The notes: a model not told the origin generated them from the sequence alone. DNA of 59,205 nucleotides from Bacteroides caecigallinarum (GCF_016902295.1 NZ_JACJLQ010000022.1:1-59205); one strand, 5' to 3'; positions 18,155 to 26,420 are shown, counted from the stretch's first letter. Made by a program: numbers and translations.

Positions 18155-18180
18155 CACCCCGAAAATTAAATAGAGTATAT

Positions 18181-19545
18181 ATGTCACAAAAAGTAACTGC
18201 TACCGAATTAGGAACCAAACCTATAGGTAAACTTCTTATGCAATATGCTATACCTGCAATTATTGCAATGACAGCATCGTCACTTTATAACATGGTGGAC
18301 AGTATTTTTATCGGTCACGGAGTTGGTCCAATGGCAATTTCAGGACTTGCCATCACTTTCCCTTTGATGAATTTAGCCGCAGCCTTCGGTTCTTTGGTAG
18401 GTGTCGGCGCGTCAACTTTAGTATCTGTAAAATTAGGGCAGAAAGATTATTCTTCAGCGCAGCACATATTGGGAAATGTTGTTTCGCTTAATGTTATAAT
18501 GGGTATATTGTTCACCATAATAGCCCTTATATTTCTTGACCCGATATTATACTTCTTCGGCGCGAGCGAAGCTACAATACCTTATGCACGCGACTATATG
18601 GTAATAATCCTGCTCGGAAATGCAGTCACACATCTTTATCTCGGTCTGAACTCTGTCCTCCGTTCGGCAGGACATCCACAAAAAGCAATGGTGGCAACCA
18701 TACTTACCGTTGTAATAAATACAATACTTGACCCTCTGTTCATATATGGTTTTGATATGGGGATAAAAGGTGCGGCGGTTGCAACCATTTTAGCACAGAT
18801 AATATCTCTGGTATGGCTCATAATAATATTCTGCAATAAAAATGAGCTCCTACACTTCAGGCGTGGCATTTACAGGCTTCACGGAAATCTGGTGTCAAAT
18901 ATTATCGGTATCGGTATGGCTCCATTCCTTATGAATTTAGCTTCATGTTTTATTGTCATTCTTATTAATAAGGGTCTGAAACTATACGATGGCGACCTTG
19001 CCATAGGTGCATTCGGTATAGTGAACAGAATAGTATTCCTGTTTGTCATGATTGTAATGGGACTTAATCAGGGAATGCAACCAATTGCAGGATACAACTT
19101 CGGTGCAAAACAATACCAAAGAGTAAACCATGTTATGAAACTGACAGTGATTGCCGCCACAATAATAACAACTTCCGGATTTATTGTAGGCGAATTCATA
19201 CCAAGACTCGCAGTCTCTGCATTTACAACTGATGAGACACTTGTCAATCTTTCTGCAAACGGACTGAGAATAGTAGTGATGTTTTTCCCAATCATAGGCT
19301 TTCAGATGGTTACATCAAACTTTTTCCAAAGCATCGGAATGGCAAGAAAAGCAATTATACTTTCACTGAGCCGTCAGGTTCTGATACTAATCCCTTGCCT
19401 GTTTATCCTGCCGTTGTTTTTTGGTTCACGCGGGGTATGGATAAGCATGCCTATCTCAGACCTTGCAGCAAGCATATTGGCTGCAATCATGCTTTACAAA
19501 CAGTTCCAGCAATTCAAGAAACATAGCACTGAAGTTATTTCATAA
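18181..19545 (+). CDS. MATE family efflux transporter
   Basis: Product of 454 residues with about 12 membrane segments in two six-helix halves. Family features: MQYAIPAIIAMTASSLYNMVDSIFIGHGVG at the first helices (quoted in parts: SLYNMVDSIFIGHG), GVGASTLVSVKLGQKD, GLNSVLRSAGHPQKA, and the second-half counterpart MGLNQGMQPIAGYNFGAKQY. It is expected to export drugs or metabolites across the inner membrane in exchange for Na+ or H+. Substrate not predictable. Start at 18181 chosen from the promoter and the usual N-terminus. The next gene has its own promoter starting 7 bases after this stop. Confidence 0.93.
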   Translation: MSQKVTATELGTKPIGKLLMQYAIPAIIAMTASSLYNMVDSIFIGHGVGPMAISGLAITFPLMNLAAAFGSLVGVGASTLVSVKLGQKDYSSAQHILGNVVSLNVIMGILFTIIALIFLDPILYFFGASEATIPYARDYMVIILLGNAVTHLYLGLNSVLRSAGHPQKAMVATILTVVINTILDPLFIYGFDMGIKGAAVATILAQIISLVWLIIIFCNKNELLHFRRGIYRLHGNLVSNIIGIGMAPFLMNLASCFIVILINKGLKLYDGDLAIGAFGIVNRIVFLFVMIVMGLNQGMQPIAGYNFGAKQYQRVNHVMKLTVIAATIITTSGFIVGEFIPRLAVSAFTTDETLVNLSANGLRIVVMFFPIIGFQMVTSNFFQSIGMARKAIILSLSRQVLILIPCLFILPLFFGSRGVWISMPISDLAASILAAIMLYKQFQQFKKHSTEVIS

Positions 19546-19551
19546 ATAGAT

Positions 19552-19582
19552 TTTGAATTTTAATTCTTAAGAATTATATTTG
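19552..19582 (+). promoter_or_regulatory. Promoter of the cytidylate-kinase-like gene
   Basis: TTTG at 19552-19555, 19-bp spacer, TATATTTG at 19575-19582. It starts 7 bases after the MATE stop and is 28 bases before the ATG. Confidence 0.75.
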
Positions 19583-19610
19583 TAGAAAGTCATATTAAAA
19601 TCATACGACC

Positions 19611-20240
19611 ATGAAAGATAATTTTGTTATAAACCTTGGACGCCAATTAGGTAGTGGCGGAAGGGAAATAGGCGAAAAATTAGCAAAAGAACTTAATATA
19701 GCTTTCTATGACAAAGAGTTGATAAACCTTGCTTCAAAAGAGAGCGGACTATGTAGGGAATTCTTTGAACAAGCAGACGAAAAAGCTTCGAAAACAATAC
19801 TGGGCGGACTTTTCGGATCAAGATTCCCTTTTCTGACAGAAGGTGCCTATCCATATAATTCATATCTCAGCAATGATTCCTTATTCAAGATTCAAAGCGA
19901 TGTGATAAGGGATTTGGCGGAGAAACAGTCTTGTCTTTTTGTTGGAAGATGCGCCGACTATATATTACGTGACCATCCTCGATGCGCAAACGTGTTTATA
20001 TCATCATCACCTGAAGCAAGAATTGAAAGATTAATGTCAAAATTAGAAGTTTCGGCCGAAGAGGCGGAAGAACTGATGGAAAAGGCCGACAAGAAACGTT
20101 CGTCATATTATAACTATTACAGTTACAATACATGGGGAGCAGCAGCGACATATCATCTGTGTGTAGATTCATCGGTTTTGGGAATTGACGGCACAGTAGA
20201 ATTCGTAAAAGAATTTGTCACAAAAAAGCTAAATCTATAA
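19611..20240 (+). CDS. Cytidylate kinase-like family protein
   Basis: Product of 209 residues. The N-terminus INLGRQLGSGGREIGEKLAKELNIAFYDKELI matches (in pieces: GRQLGSGGREIG as the P-loop variant, then AFYDKEL) the cytidylate-kinase-like family (Pfam Cytidylate_kin2). Later segments LFVGRCADYILRDHP and NVFISSSPEARIERL fit the nucleotide-kinase core, and KKRSSYYNYYSYNTWG the lid region. Known members are common in Bacteroidetes and Firmicutes and mostly uncharacterised; true Cmk is usually encoded elsewhere. I infer a nucleoside-monophosphate-kinase-like fold with unknown substrate. Own promoter and terminator. Confidence 0.8.
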   Translation: MKDNFVINLGRQLGSGGREIGEKLAKELNIAFYDKELINLASKESGLCREFFEQADEKASKTILGGLFGSRFPFLTEGAYPYNSYLSNDSLFKIQSDVIRDLAEKQSCLFVGRCADYILRDHPRCANVFISSSPEARIERLMSKLEVSAEEAEELMEKADKKRSSYYNYYSYNTWGAAATYHLCVDSSVLGIDGTVEFVKEFVTKKLNL

Positions 20241-20252
20241 AATATCATCATA

Positions 20253-20287
20253 AGCCATAGAGCATTATTGTTCTATGGCTGTTTTTT
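20253..20287 (+). terminator. Terminator of the cytidylate-kinase-like gene
   Basis: Stem AGCCATAGA (20253-20261) with TCTATGGCT (20272-20280), 10-base loop, then GTTTTTT. Confidence 0.85.
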
Positions 20288-20697
20288 ATTATCCACCACT
20301 TCTTTTTCATATAGTCCGGGAGAAGTTCCTGTTATCTGTTTAAATACGCGATTGAAATTATTGGGTGTGCTAAACCCTGTCTCATAAGCTATCTGCTGCA
20401 TTGTCATCCCTCCATCCGAAAAAAGCTCTATAGCTCTGTTATTCTGTGCATATTCAAGAACGAATTAAATCTGATTCCTGAATCATGCAGCAAACGGCTC
20501 AGATTTCTTACAGAAATATTAAATTCAATTGCTACCTGCTCTATTTTAAGATTTGAAAAAGCATGTTCCCTCATATAGCATAATATAGGGTATAATCTGT
20601 GATCATTAGGTATGGACATCGTTTTCAGCAGGAAATCAACTTTATAGCTCAATGATGGGAGCAAATTAAAGAAAGAATTATTCGGTTGGGTATGTAT
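20273..20697 (-). pseudogene. Broken AraC-family regulator gene (C-terminal part, frameshifted)
   Basis: On the minus strand two frames together give an AraC/XylS DNA-binding domain. The first (open from about 20697, ending 20428) reads LKIEQVAIEFNISVRNLSRLL and FNSFLNMHRI. The second (to a TAG at 20275-20273) continues AIELFSDGGMTMQQIAYETG and FSTPNNFNRVFKQITGTSPG. The join is near 20438-20443, where AGAATAACAGAGC would read RINRAIEL if one more A were present, so a single-base deletion explains the break. The N-terminal sensor half is missing: upstream of 20697 is a stop, and unrelated sequence follows. It has lost its sensing domain and its second HTH is out of frame, so it is almost certainly non-functional. 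Confidence 0.85.
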
Positions 20698-20851
20698 TCA
20701 GGGTACAATATTCCTGCTCATCATCATGAGCTATCGACTTTGGCGTGACCGCGAAGAGACATTCCGCCATCCCGTACATAAGGCCATGAACTTCCACAGG
20801 AAAGTGAAGACCAGAATGCGCAAAGGATACAAGACAATTGAAAACCAATAA
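20681..20851 (+). pseudogene. 3' fragment of an unknown membrane-protein gene
   Basis: An open plus-strand stretch ends in TAA at 20849-20851. It translates to one hydrophobic segment (GWVCIQGTIFLLIIMSYRL) followed by a basic tail (WRDREETFRHPVHKAMNFHR, then KVKTRMRKGYKTIENQ). There is no plausible start: upstream it runs antisense into the AraC remnant and meets a TAG at 20645. The coding part from about 20730 is richer in G+C than its surroundings. It looks like the C-terminal end of a membrane protein left after a deletion or rearrangement joined it to the AraC fragment. I do not recognise the family. Confidence 0.45.
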
Positions 20852-20861
20852 CCATAAATTT

Positions 20862-20902
20862 AAAGAAAAAAGGTTGCCTAAGAAAAAATCTTAGACAACC
20901 TT
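20862..20902 (-). terminator. Terminator of the threonine operon
   Basis: Minus strand stem: AAGGTTG-C-CTAAGA (20870-20883) pairs with 20889-20902 with one C/A mismatch, loop AAAAA on the plus strand; the minus strand runs on into TTTTTT (20871-20866 region). It lies 28 bases after the thrC stop. Confidence 0.85.
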
Positions 20903-20929
20903 ATAAAATTATTTATACTGTTACGCTCA

Positions 20930-22231
20930 TTACTGTTTCATCAGATATTCCTTGAATGACGCAAAATCCTTGCTCATAGGCACACTAAGTTTTGTTCCAC
21001 GCATGAACTCCTGAAGTTTTTCCGGGATTTTCACCTCTGCTCCTATGATGTTCTGTACAGTCTGCAGGAACTTGGCAGGATGAGCTGTCTCGAGGAATAC
21101 ACCAGTTTCGCCCGGCTGCAATTCTTCAGCAAGGGCACGATAACCACATGCTCCGTGAGGGTCGAGCAAGTAACCTGTTTCTTCATATACCTTCTGTACA
21201 GTCTCGCTTATCTGTTCGTCAGTATAAGTTTCACCCGAAATTTCCGCTGCTATTGCATCGTGACTTCCTCCATAAAGGTCGATGATACGTGCAAAGTTAC
21301 TTGGGTCGCCAACATCCATAGCATTTGCGATAGTAGCTATAGAAGGACGCGGATTATACTCACCGGTCTTCAGATATTGATAGAAGATGTCATTACGGTT
21401 ATTGGCTGCGATAAAACGTTTGATAGGCAATCCCATTTTCTTTCCGAACAGACCAGCCGTGATATTACCGAAATTACCACTCGGTACACAAACCACTAAA
21501 TTATCAGCCAAGCCCAGTTTCTTCATCTGCGCGTATGCATAGAAGTAATAGAATGCCTGAGGCAGGAAGCGAGCCACATTAATGGAATTGGCAGAAGTCA
21601 GCTGCATGTGAGCATTCAACTCTTTATCCATGAATGCGTTCTTCACCAATGCCTGGCAGTCGTCAAAAGTACCGTCCACTTCTATTGCTGTAATATTCTT
21701 TCCGAGAGTAGTGAACTGCTTTTCCTGAATTTCGCTCACCTTGCCTTTTGGGTAAAGCACATAAACATGGATACCTTCCACACCAAGAAAACCGTTCGCT
21801 ACAGCACTACCAGTATCACCTGATGTAGCGACAAGCACATTCACTTCCTTTTTGCCTTCCTTACGGATGAAATATCCCAAAAGTCGTGCCATGAATCGTC
21901 CGCCCACATCCTTGAATGCCAATGTCGGACCATGGAATAGTTCCAGTGAATAAATATTGTCTTTAACCTTTACGGCTGGAACATCAAAACTCAAAGTATC
22001 ATAAACAATATTTTTCAAAGTCTCCGCAGGAACATCTTCACCGAAAAAAGCGTCGGCCACACGGTAAGCTATTTCCTGAAATGAAAGATTTTCTATCTCG
22101 TCAAAGAATGATTTTGGCAAAGGCTTTATCTCGTATGGCATATACAGACCTTTGTCCGATGCCAGACCTTTTACCACAGCTTCTTCCAGCGATGCGTCCG
22201 AAGCCTGTTTGTTTGTACTGTAATATTTCAT
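20930..22231 (-). CDS. thrC: Threonine synthase
   Basis: Product of 433 residues. A PLP enzyme that converts O-phosphohomoserine to threonine. Family start MKYYSTNKQASDASLEEAV, PLP-lysine motif HGPTLAFKDVGGRFMARLLG (about 104-123), SGDTGSAVANGF phosphate-binding loop, and NSINVARFLPQ with the later SGNFGNITAGLFG. The C-terminal HGACGYRAL is also typical. Last gene of thrA-apgM-thrC, followed by a terminator. The 87-base gap before it holds an octamer-periodic inverted array; the bases just before the ATG contain no G in the RNA sense. Confidence 0.97.
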   Translation of the reverse strand: MKYYSTNKQASDASLEEAVVKGLASDKGLYMPYEIKPLPKSFFDEIENLSFQEIAYRVADAFFGEDVPAETLKNIVYDTLSFDVPAVKVKDNIYSLELFHGPTLAFKDVGGRFMARLLGYFIRKEGKKEVNVLVATSGDTGSAVANGFLGVEGIHVYVLYPKGKVSEIQEKQFTTLGKNITAIEVDGTFDDCQALVKNAFMDKELNAHMQLTSANSINVARFLPQAFYYFYAYAQMKKLGLADNLVVCVPSGNFGNITAGLFGKKMGLPIKRFIAANNRNDIFYQYLKTGEYNPRPSIATIANAMDVGDPSNFARIIDLYGGSHDAIAAEISGETYTDEQISETVQKVYEETGYLLDPHGACGYRALAEELQPGETGVFLETAHPAKFLQTVQNIIGAEVKIPEKLQEFMRGTKLSVPMSKDFASFKEYLMKQ

Positions 22232-22315
22232 AGGTTTATAAGTTTGTAAGTTTGTAAGTTTATGAGTTTGTAAGCATCAACCAACTTAAAGACTCAAGAA
22301 CCTAAAAACTCAAAT
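22231..22315 (-). repeat. Octamer-periodic inverted arrays before thrC
   Basis: Plus strand 22231-22274 is 5.5 copies of an 8-mer close to TAAGTTTG (variants TAGGTTTA, TAAGTTTA, TGAGTTTG). Plus strand 22284-22315 is four 8-mers of the opposite sense (ACTTAAAG, ACTCAAGA, ACCTAAAA, ACTCAAAT). The two blocks are imperfect inverted repeats around a 9-base centre, so the thrC leader RNA could form an A+U-rich hairpin just ahead of the ATG. Role unknown. Confidence 0.8.
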
Positions 22316-22318
22316 AAT

Positions 22319-23527
22319 CTATTTCATAAATTCATTCATAAACTCGTCCCTCTCCATCGTGCCATACACACCTGATTTGCAGGAAACCTCATCGTATGTC
22401 TGCACACTGTCAGGCTCAATTCCCGGATAATAAATCAGGAAAGGAACAGGTTCATTGGTATGAGTGCGATGCTCGCATGGTGTAGGATGGTCAGGAAGTA
22501 CCGCAATAGCGACAGGTTCGTCCCAATCCTTTACAGCCTCGTATATCGGACCGACAGCACGTCTGTCAAGGTTTTCTATAGTCTGAAGTTTTAAATTCAC
22601 ATCACCTTCATGTCCGGCCTCATCGCTTGCCTCAATATGCAGATAAACGAAGTCATCTGTTTTCAATGCCTCAATCGCAGCGGCAGCCTTTCCTTCATAA
22701 TTTGTATTATAAAGTCCTGTAGCACCTTCCACATCAATACATCTAAGCCCGGCATAACGTCCTATACCACGGATAAGATCGACAGCCGTAATCACCGAAC
22801 CCTTCTTTATCTGAGGATATTTCTGCGACAACGGTTCCATTTTAGGTCTGTATCCGGGACTCCATGGCCATATACTGTTGGCAGGATCCTTACCTTCAGC
22901 CACACGTTTCAGATTTACCGGATGCGATGCAAGGAGTTCCTGCGATTTAAGTATAAGCGCATTCAGCAAATCGGCTGTTTCCTGAGCTTCCGGACATTCA
23001 GCCTTAATCATATTAGGACGGAACGGCTGCAAAGGAATATCATGCGGAGGAACACAGTGAAGATTCTTGTTACCGCCTTTTATTACCAACAGATGACGGT
23101 ACTGAACACCTGTATAGAAATGTATTCTGTCTGTACCCAACCGTTGTTCCAGATATTTTATAAGTTCATCCGCCTCTTCGGTTGTAATATGTCCTGCCGA
23201 ATGATTTTTTAAAGTCTCACCTTCAACACATATTATATTGCAACGCATTGCCATATCGCCCGGTTCAAGGTCAACACCGATACTTGCAGCCTCAAGCACC
23301 CCGCGACCCTCATACACCGTAGGCAAATCATATCCCATTACAGACATGTTTGCTACCTCACTGCCCGGATGAAAGCCGTCGGCCACTGTTTTCAGCATAC
23401 CAGTACGTCCCATAGCAGCAAGCTTGTTCATATATGGTGTTTTTGCGTATTGCAATAAAGTTTTATTCCCCAGGGCAGGTACAGCCCAGTCCGCCATACC
23501 GTCGCCCAAAATTATTATGTGTTTCAT
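22319..23527 (-). CDS. ApgM-type phosphoglycerate mutase family protein, probable homoserine kinase substitute
   Basis: Product of 402 residues of the cofactor-independent (archaeal-type) phosphoglycerate mutase family, alkaline-phosphatase superfamily. Start MKHIIILGDGMADWAVP with metal-binding Asp, phospho-acceptor Ser in PGSEVANMSVMGYD, later DHPTPCEHRTHTNEPVPFLIYYPG with metal-binding Asp/His residues. It lies between thrA and thrC, where homoserine kinase ThrB would be expected, and no thrB is in the operon. From context, and from the prediction long made for Bacteroidetes, I infer that it supplies homoserine kinase activity. A true glycolytic mutase role cannot be excluded from sequence. 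The 52-base gap to thrA carries 8-base periodic T/A repeats (23527-23558). Confidence 0.85.
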   Translation of the reverse strand: MKHIIILGDGMADWAVPALGNKTLLQYAKTPYMNKLAAMGRTGMLKTVADGFHPGSEVANMSVMGYDLPTVYEGRGVLEAASIGVDLEPGDMAMRCNIICVEGETLKNHSAGHITTEEADELIKYLEQRLGTDRIHFYTGVQYRHLLVIKGGNKNLHCVPPHDIPLQPFRPNMIKAECPEAQETADLLNALILKSQELLASHPVNLKRVAEGKDPANSIWPWSPGYRPKMEPLSQKYPQIKKGSVITAVDLIRGIGRYAGLRCIDVEGATGLYNTNYEGKAAAAIEALKTDDFVYLHIEASDEAGHEGDVNLKLQTIENLDRRAVGPIYEAVKDWDEPVAIAVLPDHPTPCEHRTHTNEPVPFLIYYPGIEPDSVQTYDEVSCKSGVYGTMERDEFMNEFMK

Positions 23528-23579
23528 TTTTAAGTTCTTTAGTTTTTAAGTTTTTGAGTTCTTATAAACTCACAACGAA

Positions 23580-26012
23580 TTATATATTCGCTATGCTCAT
23601 GATATCGGCAAATACACCCGCTGCTGTAACACTTGCACCCGCACCATATCCCTGAATGAGCATAGGATATTCATTGTATCGTTCAGTAGTAATAAGTATT
23701 ATATTGTTAGTGCCCTCAAGATTATAGAAAGGATGGTTAGCATCAACTTCCTGCAGCGAGACACTACCCTTTCCGTTTTCAAGTTTGGCAACGAATCTCC
23801 ATCTCTTATTTTCAGCCTCAAGCTCCTTACGTTTTGCCTCAAACTCAGCATCAAGTTTCGGAATGTTATTCCAGAAGTCATCAACCGTACCTTCGAAATA
23901 TTCGTCCGGAATAAACAAATGCTTCTCAACATCCTCCTGTTCGAGTCTGTATCCTGCCTCACGTGCCAGAATGACAAGTTTTCTGATAACATCCTTACCA
24001 CTCAAGTCTATTCTTGGGTCCGGTTCAGAATATCCGCCTTCCTTAGCCATGCGAATAGTCTTGCTCAATGGGACATCACTACTTAATTTGTTGAATATAA
24101 AGTTCAACGTGCCGCTCACCACAGCTTCAATCCTCAAAATCTTGTCACCACTGTTGATAAGGTCATTAATTGTGTTTATCACCGGCAAACCTGCTCCCAC
24201 ATTAGTTTCGAACAAGAATTTCACACCGCGCTGACGGGCAATATGTTTAAGTTCCTCATAAATCTCATATTCCGATGACGCCGCAATCTTGTTGGCTGCA
24301 ACCACTGAAATGTTATGACTTAGGAAATCCTTGTACAGACCGGCTATGGCAGGACTCGCTGTACAGTCCACAAACACAGAGTTGAATATATTCATACCTA
24401 TAATCTCGTCATGAAGAACCTGAGGAGACGACGGTATTCCATTCTCATCAAGTTCCCTACGGTAATTCTCAAGGTCGATACCGCGACGTGTGAAATATGC
24501 CTGATGTCCGTTTGCAATACCCACAACCCTCAGACGCAAGCCGCGTTCCTTCATCAGTTTCTCCTGCTGACCGTGAATCTGCTCAATCAGACTGTTTCCT
24601 ACCGTACCTATACCGCATATAAAAAGATTCAGCACCTGGTACTCAGACAAGAAAAAAGAATCATGAATTACATTCAGAGTCTTACGCAATGACTCAGCCT
24701 CAACTACGAAAGATATATTTGTTTCCGAAGCACCCTGAGCACACGCTATCACGTTGATACCGTTTCGTCCCAATGTACCGAACAGCTTACCCGCAATTCC
24801 AGGAGTATGTTTCATGTTTTCACCTACAATAGCCACAGTAGCAAGATTTCCCTCAGCCATCATAGGAGAGATTTCACCCATTTCAATCTCCTTTGCGAAT
24901 TCAGTATTCAGCACTTCACATGCAAGTTCAGCGTCTTCATTACGTACACCTATAGATGTAGAGTTTTCAGACGAAGCCTGAGAAACAAGGAACACACTGA
25001 TACCATTCTCTGCCAAAGTCCTGAATATACGATGGTTAACACCTATTACTCCCACCATACCAAGACCAGTCATAGTTATCAGGCAAGTATCATTGATTGA
25101 AGATATACCCTTGATAGGTTTCGACGAATGATCAGGACTCTGCTTGATAATAGTTCCCGGCGCTTCAGGGTTGAAAGTATTCTTGATAAGTACAGGAATA
25201 TTCTTGTGACACACCGGATATATAGTTGGAGGATAAACTACCTTTGCACCGAAGTTACAAAGCTCCATGGCTTCCACGTAGCTCAATTCGTTGATAGGAT
25301 ATGCAGTACTTATCACACGGGGATCGGCCGTCATAAATCCGTCAACGTCTGTCCATATCTCCAGAATGTCTGCATCAAGTGCCGCGGCAAGGATAGCGGC
25401 AGTATAATCCGAACCGCCACGTCCAAGATTAGTCACCTCGCCGGTATTCTTGTCAGTGGAAATAAATCCGGGAACAAGCGCGACCTTAGGAAGTTCAACG
25501 AATGTCTCTCTGACGAGTCTGTTTGTCAGTTCTGAATCCAAAATATGTTTGTTGTGTTTTTTTTCTGTCTTGATGAAAGTACGTGAGTCATACCACACCG
25601 CACCTTCTATAAGAGTAGCAACTATAATAGACGACAGACGTTCACCATAACTTACGATAGTTGCAGATGTTTTAGGCGACAAATCACGAATCAGGAATAT
25701 ACCCTGGAAAATATCTTTCAGTTCACTCAATAATTCATTAACCTTGTCAAGGAGAATTTCCCTCTCCTTTCCTGCCGGGACAACAGTGTAAACCATCTCA
25801 ATGTGACGGTTCACAATCTCCTTCATTTCCTTTTCGTATGCCGAATCACCTTCCGATGCCATTTTCGATGTCTTTATCAGCTTGTCAGTAATACCTCCCA
25901 GCGCCGATACAACAACTATAACCTTATCATCTATTGCTTCGACAATCTTTTTCACACTTAACATGCTATTGACAGAACCTACTGATGTTCCGCCGAATTT
26001 CAATACTTTCAT
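23580..26012 (-). CDS. thrA: Bifunctional aspartate kinase / homoserine dehydrogenase
   Basis: Product of 810 residues from the ATG at 26012 (MKVLKFGGTSVGSVNSM, the canonical aspartokinase start); an in-frame ATG 13 codons earlier is less likely. Aspartate kinase domain about 1-290 (GRGGSDYTAAILAAALDADI for aspartate/ATP binding), two ACT-type regulatory segments about 310-460 (ITMTGLGMVGVIGV, ATVAIVGENMKHTPGI), then homoserine dehydrogenase from about 465 (LFICGIGTVGNSLIEQIH NAD(P) loop; SGTLNFIFNKLS; GKDVIRKLVILAREAGY). It performs the first and third steps from aspartate toward threonine and methionine. It is first in the operon and is preceded by a leader peptide and attenuator. Confidence 0.96.
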   Translation of the reverse strand: MKVLKFGGTSVGSVNSMLSVKKIVEAIDDKVIVVVSALGGITDKLIKTSKMASEGDSAYEKEMKEIVNRHIEMVYTVVPAGKEREILLDKVNELLSELKDIFQGIFLIRDLSPKTSATIVSYGERLSSIIVATLIEGAVWYDSRTFIKTEKKHNKHILDSELTNRLVRETFVELPKVALVPGFISTDKNTGEVTNLGRGGSDYTAAILAAALDADILEIWTDVDGFMTADPRVISTAYPINELSYVEAMELCNFGAKVVYPPTIYPVCHKNIPVLIKNTFNPEAPGTIIKQSPDHSSKPIKGISSINDTCLITMTGLGMVGVIGVNHRIFRTLAENGISVFLVSQASSENSTSIGVRNEDAELACEVLNTEFAKEIEMGEISPMMAEGNLATVAIVGENMKHTPGIAGKLFGTLGRNGINVIACAQGASETNISFVVEAESLRKTLNVIHDSFFLSEYQVLNLFICGIGTVGNSLIEQIHGQQEKLMKERGLRLRVVGIANGHQAYFTRRGIDLENYRRELDENGIPSSPQVLHDEIIGMNIFNSVFVDCTASPAIAGLYKDFLSHNISVVAANKIAASSEYEIYEELKHIARQRGVKFLFETNVGAGLPVINTINDLINSGDKILRIEAVVSGTLNFIFNKLSSDVPLSKTIRMAKEGGYSEPDPRIDLSGKDVIRKLVILAREAGYRLEQEDVEKHLFIPDEYFEGTVDDFWNNIPKLDAEFEAKRKELEAENKRWRFVAKLENGKGSVSLQEVDANHPFYNLEGTNNIILITTERYNEYPMLIQGYGAGASVTAAGVFADIMSIANI

Positions 26013-26081
26013 ACCTTTGAGATTATTGAATAGTTTTATTGCACCCTTCAATCAGGGAACAAAAACATGAATAAATAAACT

Positions 26082-26118
26082 TGAATAAAAAAAGAAGAAA
26101 ATGCTTACGTCCGTAAGC
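26082..26118 (-). terminator. Attenuator of the threonine operon
   Basis: On the minus strand GCTTAC (26118-26113), loop GGAC, GTAAGC (26108-26103), then a T-rich run (26101-26082, including seven T in a row). It lies between the leader peptide stop and thrA. The 3' arm GTAAGC can instead pair with GCTTAT (26150-26145), directly after the leader stop codon, giving a competing antiterminator. A ribosome finishing the leader would cover that segment and let the terminator form; one stalled at Thr or Ile codons would not. Confidence 0.75.
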
Positions 26119-26150
26119 GTGTATCACGTAGAAACACATTATATATAAGC

Positions 26151-26240
26151 TCAACCCCGAGGGGTCATCCCAGTACCACATGATGTGACGATCATACGCC
26201 CCATTCCAGAAATTGTGATATTGTTATAATGTGCTGTCAT
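26151..26240 (-). CDS. thrL: Threonine operon leader peptide
   Basis: A 29-codon frame, ATG at 26240-26238 and TGA at 26153-26151. It contains five Thr (positions 2, 9, 19, 23, 26), three Ile (8, 10, 17) and four Met including the start; the first part reads MTAHYNNITISGMGR. Thr and Ile are the residues used by the E. coli thr leader. It starts 29 bases after the predicted transcription start and is followed by an antiterminator/terminator pair and thrA. Too short for routine gene calling. I read it by hand on the minus strand. No homology search was possible. Confidence 0.75.
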   Translation of the reverse strand: MTAHYNNITISGMGRMIVTSCGTGMTPRG

Positions 26241-26275
26241 TTAGATTAAATATCTTTAAAAAGTTTTACCGCTGG

Positions 26276-26305
26276 CAAATATACCAACATTTTTCTACAA
26301 TCAAA
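26276..26305 (-). promoter_or_regulatory. Promoter of the threonine operon
   Basis: Minus strand TTTG (26305-26302), 18-bp spacer, TATATTTG (26283-26276). Places the RNA start about 30 bases before the leader ATG. Confidence 0.75.
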
Positions 26306-26380
26306 CACTTAAATAGATTTTTTTTGCAGCAAAACACTATTTTTTGTGACAAAAAAGACATACAAGTCCATATAAAGCAC

Positions 26381-26420
26381 AAAAAAAGGAAGAATGTATA
26401 TATTATTCACACTCTTCCTT
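26381..26420 (-). terminator. Terminator of the MBL-fold gene
   Basis: Minus strand AAGGAAGA (26420-26413) pairs with TCTTCCTT (26393-26386) across a 19-base loop, followed by a run of T (26387-26381). Confidence 0.75.

Noticed and set aside
18112..18180. TTG start giving a longer MATE protein
   Set aside because: The -7 box at 18147-18154 is downstream of it, and the family N-terminus starts at 18181.
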